Assembly: GCA_021771815.1 (NCBI GenBank)
Contig: JAETOE010000007.1
Span: 1-64,000 of the forward strand
DNA from: Roseburia hominis
GTDB taxonomy: Bacteria > Bacillota > Clostridia > Lachnospirales > Lachnospiraceae
Length of the DNA: 64,000 bases
Direction: 5' to 3'
Shown: in pieces, positions 30,582 to 39,302 of the stretch
Layout of the letters: each line of letters begins with the position of its first letter
Position numbering within the stretch: the stretch's first letter is position 1
Made by a program: the position numbers and the translations under genes
Notes under the pieces: generated by a model
Told to the model about the DNA's origin: nothing
What the model saw: the letters and a program-made list of their open reading frames with translations, nothing else
Database searches by the model: none

Positions 30582-31274
30582 ATGCAGACGATTCTGGTAT
30601 GTGATGACGACAGAGAGATTGTAGAGGCGATCGACATATATTTGCAGCAGGAGGGCTATCAGGTATTGAAGGCATACGACGGCGAGGAGGCGCTTGCCAT
30701 CTTAAAGGATCACGAGGTGCATCTTCTGATCATGGACGTGATGATGCCCCGGCTTGACGGGATTCGTGCGACGTTAAAGATCAGGGAGGAGAGCAGTATT
30801 CCGATTATTATCCTCTCGGCGAAGACGGAGGACGCGGACAAGATTTTAGGACTTAATATCGGTGCGGACGATTATGTGGAAAAGCCGTTCAACCCGTTAG
30901 AACTGGTGGCGCGTGTGAAATCACAGCTTCGCCGCTACACACAGCTTGGCAATGCGGCGGAGGCGGGCGCGTCGGTCTATACCGTGGGAGGGCTTTCGAT
31001 CAACGATGATCTGAAGGAAGTTACTGTGGACGGCGAGCCGGTCAAGTTGACGCCGATTGAGTACAACATCCTCCTTCTTCTTGTCAAGAATCAGGGAAAG
31101 GTATTTTCGATCAACCAGATCTATGAGAGTATTTGGAATGAGGACGCCATCGGTGCGGACAATACCGTGGCAGTGCATATCAGGCATATCAGGGAGAAGA
31201 TTGAGATCAATCCCAAGGAACCGAGGTATCTGAAAGTGGTATGGGGCGTTGGATATAAGATCGAGAGGAATTAG
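30582..31274 (+). CDS. OmpR/VanR-type response regulator
   Basis: A 230-residue regulator. The receiver domain (1-118) has the acidic pair CDDDRE, phosphoacceptor Asp52 in LIMDVMMPRLDG, the switch Ser in IIILSAKTED and the Lys in YVEKPFNPLELVARV. The winged-helix DNA-binding domain (about 130-228) has LTPIEYNILLLL and TVAVHIRHIREKIE. ATG 30582 follows AGGGGAGA; a GTG directly before it is less likely. The partner kinase follows 11 bp downstream. Confidence 0.95.
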   Translation: MQTILVCDDDREIVEAIDIYLQQEGYQVLKAYDGEEALAILKDHEVHLLIMDVMMPRLDGIRATLKIREESSIPIIILSAKTEDADKILGLNIGADDYVEKPFNPLELVARVKSQLRRYTQLGNAAEAGASVYTVGGLSINDDLKEVTVDGEPVKLTPIEYNILLLLVKNQGKVFSINQIYESIWNEDAIGADNTVAVHIRHIREKIEINPKEPRYLKVVWGVGYKIERN

Positions 31275-31285
31275 AGGGGATTTCT

Positions 31286-33334
31286 ATGGAAAAACGATCC
31301 TATGGATACGGGATGAAGATGACGGGGCTGATTCTTCATCTCTTCTTCACGATAATACTCACGGTTTCAGTGTTCCTCCTCGGCGCGCTGATGAATAAGA
31401 GTATTCTGGAACTGACGGATATCGGGACGGATGATTTTTTTAATTCCGGTTACTATCTGAAATGTATGGAGCAGAAGTGTGATGACTTAAGCGAGTACCT
31501 GCATCTGACGCAAAAGGGGATAACGCGTACTTCCGAGGAGGACAAGCTCTATCTGCAATATACAAATGAATTTAAGCAGGAGTATACCAATTTTTGTTAC
31601 TGGTATAAGGCGGGCGGAGTGTGGTACACGAACCAGCCGGATATGGAGGATCAGGAAGAGTTCGACACGCAGACAATTCTTATGGAAGCAAAGACCATGG
31701 GAGATTATCTTCTCTATGACATGGAGAATAAGGAGTTCGGCACCGATATCCGGGGGCTGGAGAATTACTTTTTCAGCGGCTACGGCACGCAGATGTACTG
31801 GCCGCTCGAGGACGTCGTGCTTGTGATCGGTGTGGATACCGAGCTGTCGGCGCAGGACGATCTTTATGATGCGATGCTTGAGTATGAGCGGCTTCATCCG
31901 TGGATCAAGGTCAGTATCGCCGCGGGGCTTATCAGTCTGGCCGGCTGGATTTTGACGCTTGTCTATTTGACGCTTGCAGCAGGACACAGGGAGGGAGAGG
32001 AAGAGATCCACTTAAGTTTTGTGGACAAGATCAAGACGGAAATCCTCATTGCAGGATTCATATTTTTCACAAGCGAACTGATGATGCTGGTCGGAAAGAC
32101 CGGGGGTAAGGAGTGGGATGTCTCGGGACTTCTGGTGGCGTCCGGTACGATCAGCTTTCTGATAGATGTACTGTTCCTCGTTTTCTATCTGAGTATGGTG
32201 CGCAGATTAAAGGCGGAGGTCATGTGGGAGAACAGTCTTGTGTGCTGGCTCGGGAGAGGTGTAAGGAAGACATTTCGCGAGCGTTCCGTGACGGTCAGGG
32301 TGCTTGCCCTGTTTGCCGGGCATATGATCGTCTGTTTCGTGTTCGCGCTTGGGGCATTTTATTATAAGAATATTCTGGCGTTGGTGGGACTTTTGCTGTT
32401 CTCCGGTATCGAGGCATATGGTATGCTGCGGAGTGCGGTGGAGCATTATCAGATTCTAAAAGGCGTGGAGGAGATTGCGGATGGCGATCTCTCGGCGAAA
32501 ATCGACGTCGATGACCTTCACGGTGAGGACCGTAAGCTGGCGGAGACGATCAACAATATCGGAGCGGGACTTCTGCACGCAGTGGATGACAGCACGAAAA
32601 ATGAGCGTATGAAAGCAGATTTGATTACAAATGTCTCTCACGATATCAAGACGCCTCTTACGTCGATTATCAATTATGTGAATCTGATCAAGCTAGAAGA
32701 TGTAGAGAACGAGCGCGTGAAGAATTATGTGCGGATTCTCGATGAGAAGTCACAGCGCTTAAAGCAGCTCACGGAGGATCTGGTCGAGGCGTCCAAGGTC
32801 AGCTCGGGCAACGTCAAGCTGGATATGCAGAAAATTGACATCGTAGAGCTGGTATGTCAGACTGGAGGGGAATTTGACGAGAAGTTCGAGACAAAGGAGT
32901 TGACGATCGTTACAAAATTGCCGCATCAGGCTGTCTATATCTGGTCGGATGGAAGGCATCTCTACCGTGTGATTGAGAATTTGTATAACAATGCAGCGAA
33001 ATATGCGCTTGAGAAGACGAGAGTCTATGTCGAGGTACAGGCGAATGAGGAGACGGCAGTTTTTTCTATTAAAAATGTGTCGGAGCGTTCACTAGCGATT
33101 GAGAACGGCAGCGTGGACGATCTGACAGAACGTTTTATTCGGGGCGATTCCTCGCGGACGACGGAGGGGCATGGACTGGGACTTTCTATCGCGAAGAATT
33201 TGACTGTGCTCATGGGCGGACAGCTTGAAGTTGCCGTGGACGGAGACTTGTTCAAAGCGGCGATTGTACTCCCGCTCTACCGGGGGCAGGACGAGGGAAA
33301 GGAGACGGCGTATGGTAAAAGCAGTGATATTTGA
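31286..33334 (+). CDS. Membrane sensor histidine kinase (VanS-like)
   Basis: A 682-residue sensor. One N-terminal membrane helix (about 10-32), an extracellular part to about 205, then four to five more helices up to about 380 (unusually many for this family). A HAMP-like linker EEIADGDLSAKIDVDDLHGE leads to the dimerisation box VSHDIKTPLTSIINY with His452. The ATPase domain has a degenerate N-box (LYNNAAKYA) and GLGLSIAKNL. It phosphorylates the preceding regulator. The 3' end overlaps the HAD gene by 23 bp. The ligand is unknown; a cell-envelope signal is plausible given the motif shared with the LCP promoter. Confidence 0.93.
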   Translation: MEKRSYGYGMKMTGLILHLFFTIILTVSVFLLGALMNKSILELTDIGTDDFFNSGYYLKCMEQKCDDLSEYLHLTQKGITRTSEEDKLYLQYTNEFKQEYTNFCYWYKAGGVWYTNQPDMEDQEEFDTQTILMEAKTMGDYLLYDMENKEFGTDIRGLENYFFSGYGTQMYWPLEDVVLVIGVDTELSAQDDLYDAMLEYERLHPWIKVSIAAGLISLAGWILTLVYLTLAAGHREGEEEIHLSFVDKIKTEILIAGFIFFTSELMMLVGKTGGKEWDVSGLLVASGTISFLIDVLFLVFYLSMVRRLKAEVMWENSLVCWLGRGVRKTFRERSVTVRVLALFAGHMIVCFVFALGAFYYKNILALVGLLLFSGIEAYGMLRSAVEHYQILKGVEEIADGDLSAKIDVDDLHGEDRKLAETINNIGAGLLHAVDDSTKNERMKADLITNVSHDIKTPLTSIINYVNLIKLEDVENERVKNYVRILDEKSQRLKQLTEDLVEASKVSSGNVKLDMQKIDIVELVCQTGGEFDEKFETKELTIVTKLPHQAVYIWSDGRHLYRVIENLYNNAAKYALEKTRVYVEVQANEETAVFSIKNVSERSLAIENGSVDDLTERFIRGDSSRTTEGHGLGLSIAKNLTVLMGGQLEVAVDGDLFKAAIVLPLYRGQDEGKETAYGKSSDI

Positions 33335-33971
33335 TATGGACGGCGTGCTGATCGACACGGAGAAATGGCTGAACAAATATTGGCGGCAGGCGGCAGCGGA
33401 GGCGGGTTTTGACATGACGGCGGAGGACGCGCTTGCGATACGCTCCCTTGCAGGAAAATATGCAGCGCCGTATCTGCAGGAGCGCTTCGGCACGAAGTTC
33501 TCTTACTGGACGATCAGGGAGCGCAGGAAGGAACTGATGCGGGAACACATTGCAAGGTACGGAATCGACAAGAAGCCTGGCGTCGATGAACTGCTGGATT
33601 ATCTTAAGGCACACGGTATCAGGACAGCGGTCGCGACTGCGACCGATCCGGTACGCGCGAAGGATTACCTGACAAGGATCGGTATCTACGACAAGTTCGA
33701 CCGCGTTATCTGCGCGTCGATGGTGGAGAACGGGAAGCCCAAGCCGGATATCTATCTGTACGCCTGCGAGCAGATCGGGGAATCACCGTGTGACTGTATC
33801 GCCGTGGAGGATTCGCCGAACGGAGTACGCGCGGCGTCAGACGCGGGGCTTCGTACCGTAATGGTGCCGGATTTGACCAAGCCTGACGAGGAGACGGCAG
33901 GACGGATTGCGGCGGAGGCGGATACGCTTTATGATATGATTTTGATGTTTGAGGATGGTGAATTCACGTGA
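33312..33971 (+). CDS. HAD-family hydrolase (beta-phosphoglucomutase-like)
   Basis: A 219-residue enzyme. HAD motif I is FDMDGVLIDTE (residues 7-17) with the nucleophile Asp8, motif II is the Thr in TAVATATD, motif III the Lys in GKPKPDIY, motif IV VEDSPNGVRAA. The helical cap (about 18-80) places it with phosphoglycolate phosphatase and beta-phosphoglucomutase relatives. It starts inside the kinase gene behind AAGGAG and is probably translated with it. Substrate unknown. Confidence 0.9.
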   Translation: MVKAVIFDMDGVLIDTEKWLNKYWRQAAAEAGFDMTAEDALAIRSLAGKYAAPYLQERFGTKFSYWTIRERRKELMREHIARYGIDKKPGVDELLDYLKAHGIRTAVATATDPVRAKDYLTRIGIYDKFDRVICASMVENGKPKPDIYLYACEQIGESPCDCIAVEDSPNGVRAASDAGLRTVMVPDLTKPDEETAGRIAAEADTLYDMILMFEDGEFT

Positions 33972-33984
33972 GATTATGCTGTGG

Positions 33985-34022
33985 CCTGCGGTGGGAGAAG
34001 TACACGCTGCAGGCTGTTTTGT
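33985..34022 (+). terminator. Terminator after the HAD gene
   Basis: GCCTGC (33985-33990) pairs with GCAGGC (34010-34015) with partial inner pairing, followed by TGTTTTG. Confidence 0.5.
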
Positions 34023-34075
34023 TGCTTTCTATAATAGCGTCGCGCACTGTTTAACATGCTAGCGCGGAAAAGTAC

Positions 34076-34104
34076 TTGATTTTTATTATCGCTGCCTATA
34101 TAAT
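34076..34104 (+). promoter_or_regulatory. Promoter of the hydratase gene
   Basis: TTGATT (34076-34081), 17 bp, TATAAT (34099-34104). A CGCGC/GCGCG inverted repeat lies just upstream near 34040-34066. Confidence 0.7.
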
Positions 34105-34173
34105 TTTTCACAAGTGATATTATCAGGAGAGGTGTGTCTCTTCGGGTGGAAAATCGCAGACAGGAGGAAATTC

Positions 34174-36477
34174 ATGAAATTATACGATAGCGGTGTTTAT
34201 CTGGTAAACGGAACAGAGCTGATTGCCGACGGTGCGGATGCTGCGGCGGCGGTAAAGAGCAGGACGGGAGCAGACGTAACCAAGGCGCAGGCAGCGGAGG
34301 GGACGATAGCATACAGTATTTTAAAGGAGCACAATGTCTCTGGAAACATGGACAAGCTTCAGATCAAGTTCGATAAGCTGACGTCACATGATATTACGTT
34401 TGTGGGAATCATTCAGACAGCGCGTGCGTCGGGGCTCGAGAAGTTCCCGATTCCGTATGTGCTGACAAACTGCCACAACAGTCTTTGTGCAGTCGGCGGT
34501 ACGATTAATGAGGATGATCACATGTTTGGTCTGACCTGCGCGAAGAAGTACGGCGGCGTATATGTACCGCCTCATCAGGCAGTCATCCATCAGTATGCGC
34601 GCGAGATGCTCGCGGGCGGCGGCAAGATGATTCTTGGCTCGGATTCCCACACGAGATACGGTGCGCTCGGTACGATGGCAGTCGGCGAGGGTGGGCCGGA
34701 GCTGGTAAAACAGCTTTTGAATAAGACTTACGATATTGATATGCCGGGCGTGATCGGCGTGTATCTGACCGGAACGCCGAGAAAGGGCGTCGGACCGCAG
34801 GATATCGCGCTTGCGATTATTGGTGAGGTATTTGACCGCGGTTATGTGAAGAATAAAGTCATGGAGTTCGTCGGGCCGGGAGTTTCCAATCTCAGCGTGG
34901 ACTTCCGTATCGGCGTGGACGTTATGACGACGGAGACGACCTGTCTGTCCTCGATCTGGAGAACGGACGACAAGGTGAAGGAGTTCTATGAGATTCACGG
35001 CAGAAGCGGTGATTACAAGGAGTTAAATCCGGCGGCAGTCGCTTATTACGACGGAATGATCGAAATCAATTTAGACGAGATAAAGCCGATGATCGCAATG
35101 CCGTTCCATCCGAGCAACACCTATACGATAGAAGAATTGAACGCGAATCTGATGGATATCTTAGACGACTGTGAGAAGCGTGCGCAGGTAAGCTTCGACG
35201 GAGCAGTGGAGCTTGACTTAAAGAGCAAAGTCAGAAACGGCAGGCTTTATGTGGATCAGGGTATCATTGCGGGCTGTGCGGGCGGCGGCTTTGAAAATAT
35301 CTGCGACGCGGCGGATATCTTAAAGGGCGCTTCCATCGGACCGGATGAGTTCACCTTAAGCGTTTATCCGGCAAGTACGCCGATTTATATGGAACTGGTA
35401 AAGAACGGGGCAGTCGCATCCCTGATGCAGACGGGTGCAATCGTCAAGACCGCATTCTGCGGACCGTGCTTTGGCGCCGGCGATACTCCGGCGAACAATG
35501 CCTTCTCCATCCGTCACTCCACGAGAAACTTCCCGAACCGCGAAGGCTCGAAGGTGCAGAAGGGACAGGTGGCATCCGTGGCGCTGATGGATGCGCGCTC
35601 GATCGCGGCGACCGCTGCGAACAAGGGTTATCTGACTGCTGCGAGCGATGTGGATGTGGACTACACGAAACCGAAGTATTTCTTTGACGGCACGATTTAT
35701 GCAAACCGTGTATTTGACAGCAAGGGCATCGCTGATCCGTCCGTCGAGATACAGTTCGGACCGAATATTAAGGACTGGCCGGCAATGAGCGCGCTGCCGC
35801 AGAATATGGTATTGAAGGTCGTATCGGAGATTCACGATCCGGTCACGACGACGGACGAGCTGATTCCGTCCGGCGAGACGTCATCCTTCCGCTCGAATCC
35901 GCTCGGACTGGCAGAGTTTGCGCTTTCCAGAAAAGATCCGCAGTATGTCGGACGTGCGAAGGAGATCCAGAAGGCGCAGAAGGCAGTTGAAGAAGGTGCA
36001 TGTCCGGTCGAGGCAGTGGAGGAATTAAAGCCGGTGATGGCGGCGATTGCGGCTGAATTCCCGGAGAAGAATTTTGCGGAGAACCGCGGGGAGGGAATTC
36101 TTGGCTTCGGCAGCACGATTTTCGCAGTGAAGCCGGGTGACGGTTCTGCGCGTGAGCAGGCGGCGTCCTGCCAGAAGGTGCTCGGCGGTTGGGCGAATAT
36201 TGCGAATGAGTACGCGACGAAGCGTTACCGTTCGAACCTTATCAACTGGGGTATGCTGCCGTTCGTAATCCCAGAGGGAGAGCTTCCGTTTGGAAATCTC
36301 GACTATCTGTTTCTGCCGGATATCCGCAAGGCTGTGGAGGAGAAGCAGTCGGAAATCACCGCATATGTGGTAAAAGGGACCCAACTTAAGGAATTTAAGT
36401 TAGGGCTTGGCGCAATGACGGACGATGAGAGGGAGATCATCTTGAAGGGTTGCCTGATAAATTATTACAGAGGTTAA
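34174..36477 (+). CDS. Aconitase-family hydratase (YbhJ-like)
   Basis: A 767-residue [4Fe-4S] dehydratase-like protein. The aconitase core shows [36 protein letters not shown] and the cluster Cys pair in [12 protein letters not shown]. The usual GSCTNS motif is replaced by [11 protein letters not shown], which keeps the Cys but changes its surroundings. A swivel-like domain ends the protein (about 600-767). The substrate may be citrate, methylcitrate or another hydroxy-acid; a strict aconitase role is not certain. AGGAGG precedes ATG 34174. It is monocistronic, between a promoter and a strong terminator. Confidence 0.85.
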   Translation: MKLYDSGVYLVNGTELIADGADAAAAVKSRTGADVTKAQAAEGTIAYSILKEHNVSGNMDKLQIKFDKLTSHDITFVGIIQTARASGLEKFPIPYVLTNCHNSLCAVGGTINEDDHMFGLTCAKKYGGVYVPPHQAVIHQYAREMLAGGGKMILGSDSHTRYGALGTMAVGEGGPELVKQLLNKTYDIDMPGVIGVYLTGTPRKGVGPQDIALAIIGEVFDRGYVKNKVMEFVGPGVSNLSVDFRIGVDVMTTETTCLSSIWRTDDKVKEFYEIHGRSGDYKELNPAAVAYYDGMIEINLDEIKPMIAMPFHPSNTYTIEELNANLMDILDDCEKRAQVSFDGAVELDLKSKVRNGRLYVDQGIIAGCAGGGFENICDAADILKGASIGPDEFTLSVYPASTPIYMELVKNGAVASLMQTGAIVKTAFCGPCFGAGDTPANNAFSIRHSTRNFPNREGSKVQKGQVASVALMDARSIAATAANKGYLTAASDVDVDYTKPKYFFDGTIYANRVFDSKGIADPSVEIQFGPNIKDWPAMSALPQNMVLKVVSEIHDPVTTTDELIPSGETSSFRSNPLGLAEFALSRKDPQYVGRAKEIQKAQKAVEEGACPVEAVEELKPVMAAIAAEFPEKNFAENRGEGILGFGSTIFAVKPGDGSAREQAASCQKVLGGWANIANEYATKRYRSNLINWGMLPFVIPEGELPFGNLDYLFLPDIRKAVEEKQSEITAYVVKGTQLKEFKLGLGAMTDDEREIILKGCLINYYRG

Positions 36478-36485
36478 ATTGTTTG

Positions 36486-36524
36486 GGAGAAATGTTTGCT
36501 TCGGCGGGCATTTCTCCTTATTTT
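36486..36524 (+). terminator. Terminator after the hydratase gene
   Basis: GGAGAAATG (36486-36494) pairs with CATTTCTCC (36509-36517), with a TTCG tetraloop region inside and TTATTTT after. Confidence 0.85.
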
Positions 36525-36580
36525 AGGTGCTTTTGTTCTGTTTTCGCAGGCTATTCTTTGTTTTTTTCATATTTTGTGGC

Positions 36581-36644
36581 GTATGTTCTTTATTTTGCGG
36601 TCTATGTTCCTTATTTTGTGCAGACAGTTCTATAGTATTATGAT
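36581..36644 (+). promoter_or_regulatory. ldh promoter with tandem T-rich 20-mers
   Basis: Two adjacent 20-bp units (36581-36600 and 36601-36620) match at about 16 positions around TATGTTCNTTATTTTG, and a third, degraded copy lies just before them. The promoter TTGTGC (36616-36621), 17 bp, TATGAT (36639-36644) begins inside the second unit. The units may be binding sites for a regulator. Confidence 0.5.
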
Positions 36645-36761
36645 ATGATTACAAGGAAATAGAAATGTCAGTATTGTGGCATACTGAAAAAATAAACAGA
36701 AAATGTACTGCAGACGGCGACAATGCGCCGGGCAGTGCGCATGAGAAAGGAGAGAAGAATT

Positions 36762-37706
36762 ATGATGAATTCAAGAAAAGTGGCAGTCATCGGCTGCGGT
36801 TTTGTAGGGTCTTCGATTGCATTTTCATTGATGCAGCGGGGGATTTTTTCAGACATGGTGTTGATTGATGCAAATCATGCGAAGGCGGAGGGAGAGGCGA
36901 TGGATTTGAGCCACGGTCTGCCCTACACAGCTTCTATGGATATTTATGCGGGAGATTATGCGGATGTGGCGGACTGTGCGCTCATTATTGTCACGGCGGG
37001 GGCAAACCAGAAGCCGGGCGAGACAAGACTTGATTTGATCGAGAAGAACGTCGGTATCTTAAAGGCGATCATCCCACAGATCACGGCGACGGATTTTGAG
37101 GGAATCCTTATGATCGTGGCGAATCCGGTCGATGTGTTGACCTACGCGGCGCAGCAGATTTCCGGTTATCCGGTGGAGCGCGTGTTCGGTTCTGGAACGG
37201 TGCTCGATACGGCGCGCCTGAAATACATGTTGGGAAAGCATCTTGACGTGGACAGCCGCAGCGTCCATGCGGTCATCATCGGCGAGCATGGGGACAGCGA
37301 GCTTCCGGTGTGGAGCGGCGCGAATGTTTCGGGGATCGAGCTGAATCATTTCTGTGAGCTGCGCGGACATTTTGCGCACGAGGAGGCCATGAAGCGCCTC
37401 TATGAGGAAGTACGGGACAGCGCCTACGAGATCATCGAGCGAAAGGGCGCGACCTACTACGGGATTGCGATGGCAGTTGCGCGTATCGCAGAGAGCATTG
37501 TAAAGGATGAACACGCGGTACTTCCGGTTTCGGTGGAATTGCAGGGCGAATACGGTCTGTCAGGTCTGGCACTCAGTATTCCGTCAGTCATCGGTAAGAA
37601 CGGCATTGAGAAGGTGCTTGAGATTCCGCTTGACGAGAAGGAGAATGAAATGCTGCAGACATCGGCGGCACAGCTTAAGGAGGTAATTGCAAAACTGATA
37701 TTATAA
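36762..37706 (+). CDS. ldh: L-lactate dehydrogenase
   Basis: Reduces pyruvate to L-lactate with NADH, regenerating NAD+ in fermentation. The 314-residue protein has the Rossmann motif VAVIGCGFVGSSIAF, the substrate-loop segment NQKPGETRLDL, NPVDVLTYAA and the catalytic His in GEHGDSELPVWS. The lactate-specific Gln/Arg loop favours LDH over malate dehydrogenase. ATG 36762 follows AAGGAGA; an ATG one codon later is equivalent. Confidence 0.95.
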   Translation: MMNSRKVAVIGCGFVGSSIAFSLMQRGIFSDMVLIDANHAKAEGEAMDLSHGLPYTASMDIYAGDYADVADCALIIVTAGANQKPGETRLDLIEKNVGILKAIIPQITATDFEGILMIVANPVDVLTYAAQQISGYPVERVFGSGTVLDTARLKYMLGKHLDVDSRSVHAVIIGEHGDSELPVWSGANVSGIELNHFCELRGHFAHEEAMKRLYEEVRDSAYEIIERKGATYYGIAMAVARIAESIVKDEHAVLPVSVELQGEYGLSGLALSIPSVIGKNGIEKVLEIPLDEKENEMLQTSAAQLKEVIAKLIL

Positions 37707-37709
37707 CAA

Positions 37710-37732
37710 CAAACCGGATATAATCCGGTTTG
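37710..37732 (+). terminator. Hairpin after ldh
   Basis: CAAACCGGAT and ATCCGGTTTG pair perfectly with a 3-nt loop just after the stop codon. There is no T run, so termination would be weak and mRNA protection is equally likely. Confidence 0.5.
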
Positions 37733-37835
37733 GATGGGAAATAAATTCCGGCGTGGATGAGAAATGCGATTGGAAAACCCCAAAGAATGCGTTATAATAC
37801 ATGTTAGATAGCAGTCTGGATAAGGGGGAATTCTT

Positions 37836-39176
37836 ATGGACAGTATAAATGCGCCTGCCTCTGAAAATACAAAGAAGAAAAATGCGTGGAATCTAAAACA
37901 GTATGTGATAGTTGCTCTTATCGTGTTTGTGACGTTCTGCTGCTGTATTCTTTTTTTCTTTATGATATATAGGTACAACGGGTTTGCGGATTTCTGGAAG
38001 AAGCTGACGACGATTTTACAGCCGATTATCATAGGACTGGTGCTTGCGTACCTGCTTAACCCGATTGTGAAGTTTTTCGAAACGCATCTGCGGAAGTTTC
38101 TTTCGCCTAGGATTAAGAGTCAGAGAAAGGCTGACAGTCTGTCCCGTGGAATCGGGATTGCAGGGGCGTGGGCGGTCTTAGCTGGGATTGTCGTGCTATT
38201 GATTGCAGCGATTGTGCCGTCTGTTACCCGGAGTATTCAGGGAATTGTGACAGAACTGCCGACCGAGGTCAATAATCTGATTGCGTGGTGGGAGGAGTTC
38301 TTTGAGGGTGATACGGAAGCCGTGACTTTTGTCGGCGGTCTGATTGAAAATGCGAGCAATGCGTTGGAGGACTTTCTCAAAAATGATCTTCTTGGTCAGG
38401 CGCAGACATATGTGGCATCCATCGCAAGCGGGGTTTACTACGGAATTAAGTTCCTGACGAATCTCATTGTCGGAATCATTGTATCTGTTTATGTGTTGGC
38501 GAGCAAGGAGACATTTGCAGGTCAGGCGAAGAAGATTATCTATGCGATCTTTAAGCCGGTGCGTGCCAACGTGATCATAGAGACTGTTCGTAAGAGCAAT
38601 GAGATTTTTGGAGGATTTATTTCCGGAAAGCTGCTTGATTCGGCGATCATTGGTATTCTCACATACTTTATCTTAAGTATTATGAAGATGCCGGATACGA
38701 TGCTGCTTGCGGTGATTATTGGTGCGACGAACATCATTCCGTTTTTTGGACCGTTTATCGGCGCAGTGCCGTCGTTTGTTATTGTGGTGCTGCAGAATCC
38801 AATGCAGGGACTCTATTTTCTTATTTTCATTTTCGTTTTACAGCAGATTGACGGAAATATTATCGGACCAAAGATTCTTGGAAGCTCTACGGGCTTATCT
38901 TCGTTCTGGGTCGTGTTTGCAATTCTGGTATTTGGCGGATTGTGGGGGTTCCCCGGTATGTTGCTCGGTGTGCCGCTCATGGCGGTCATTTATTATATCG
39001 CGCAGAATATTGTGGAATTTCTGCTGCGCAAGCGCGGACTCGCGAAAGATACAGCCAGCTATATTGATTTGATTAAAGTGGATAAGAGGACCAACCGGCC
39101 GATTTATGAAACGAGCGAAATGACAGAGAAGAAGGCAGACGAAAAATCACTCCAAAAAGATGAAAAACAGGGATAA
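37836..39176 (+). CDS. AI-2E family transporter
   Basis: A 446-residue membrane protein with about eight helices. Family features are IIGLVLAYLLNPIV near 65-80, the long periplasmic-side segment, and the C-terminal GPFIGAVPSFVIV and QQIDGNIIGPKILG motifs. Members export autoinducer-2-like molecules or act as Na+(Li+)/H+ antiporters, so the substrate is open. The tail is charged (about 415-446). AAGGGGGA precedes the ATG. Confidence 0.9.
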   Translation: MDSINAPASENTKKKNAWNLKQYVIVALIVFVTFCCCILFFFMIYRYNGFADFWKKLTTILQPIIIGLVLAYLLNPIVKFFETHLRKFLSPRIKSQRKADSLSRGIGIAGAWAVLAGIVVLLIAAIVPSVTRSIQGIVTELPTEVNNLIAWWEEFFEGDTEAVTFVGGLIENASNALEDFLKNDLLGQAQTYVASIASGVYYGIKFLTNLIVGIIVSVYVLASKETFAGQAKKIIYAIFKPVRANVIIETVRKSNEIFGGFISGKLLDSAIIGILTYFILSIMKMPDTMLLAVIIGATNIIPFFGPFIGAVPSFVIVVLQNPMQGLYFLIFIFVLQQIDGNIIGPKILGSSTGLSSFWVVFAILVFGGLWGFPGMLLGVPLMAVIYYIAQNIVEFLLRKRGLAKDTASYIDLIKVDKRTNRPIYETSEMTEKKADEKSLQKDEKQG

Positions 39177-39179
39177 ATT

Positions 39180-39215
39180 GGCAGGGCGGCAAAGGGTTCT
39201 TTGCCGCTTTCTGCC
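39180..39215 (+). terminator. Terminator after the AI-2E gene
   Basis: GGCAG/CTGCC outer and CGGCAAAG/CTTTGCCG inner stems with a GGTT loop. The T run is displaced (AATAATTTTTG), so efficiency is uncertain. Confidence 0.6.
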
Positions 39216-39226
39216 CCCAATAATTT

Positions 39227-39255
39227 TTGACATCTATCAGTGCGTATGATAAACT
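39227..39255 (+). promoter_or_regulatory. Promoter of the TPR/AAA-like gene
   Basis: TTGACA (39227-39232), 17 bp, TAAACT (39250-39255). A TATAAT at 39262 is a nearby alternative -10. Confidence 0.65.
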
Positions 39256-39302
39256 TAACGATATAATACGAGATAAATTTGCACATTTTGAGGTGGCACA
39301 AG

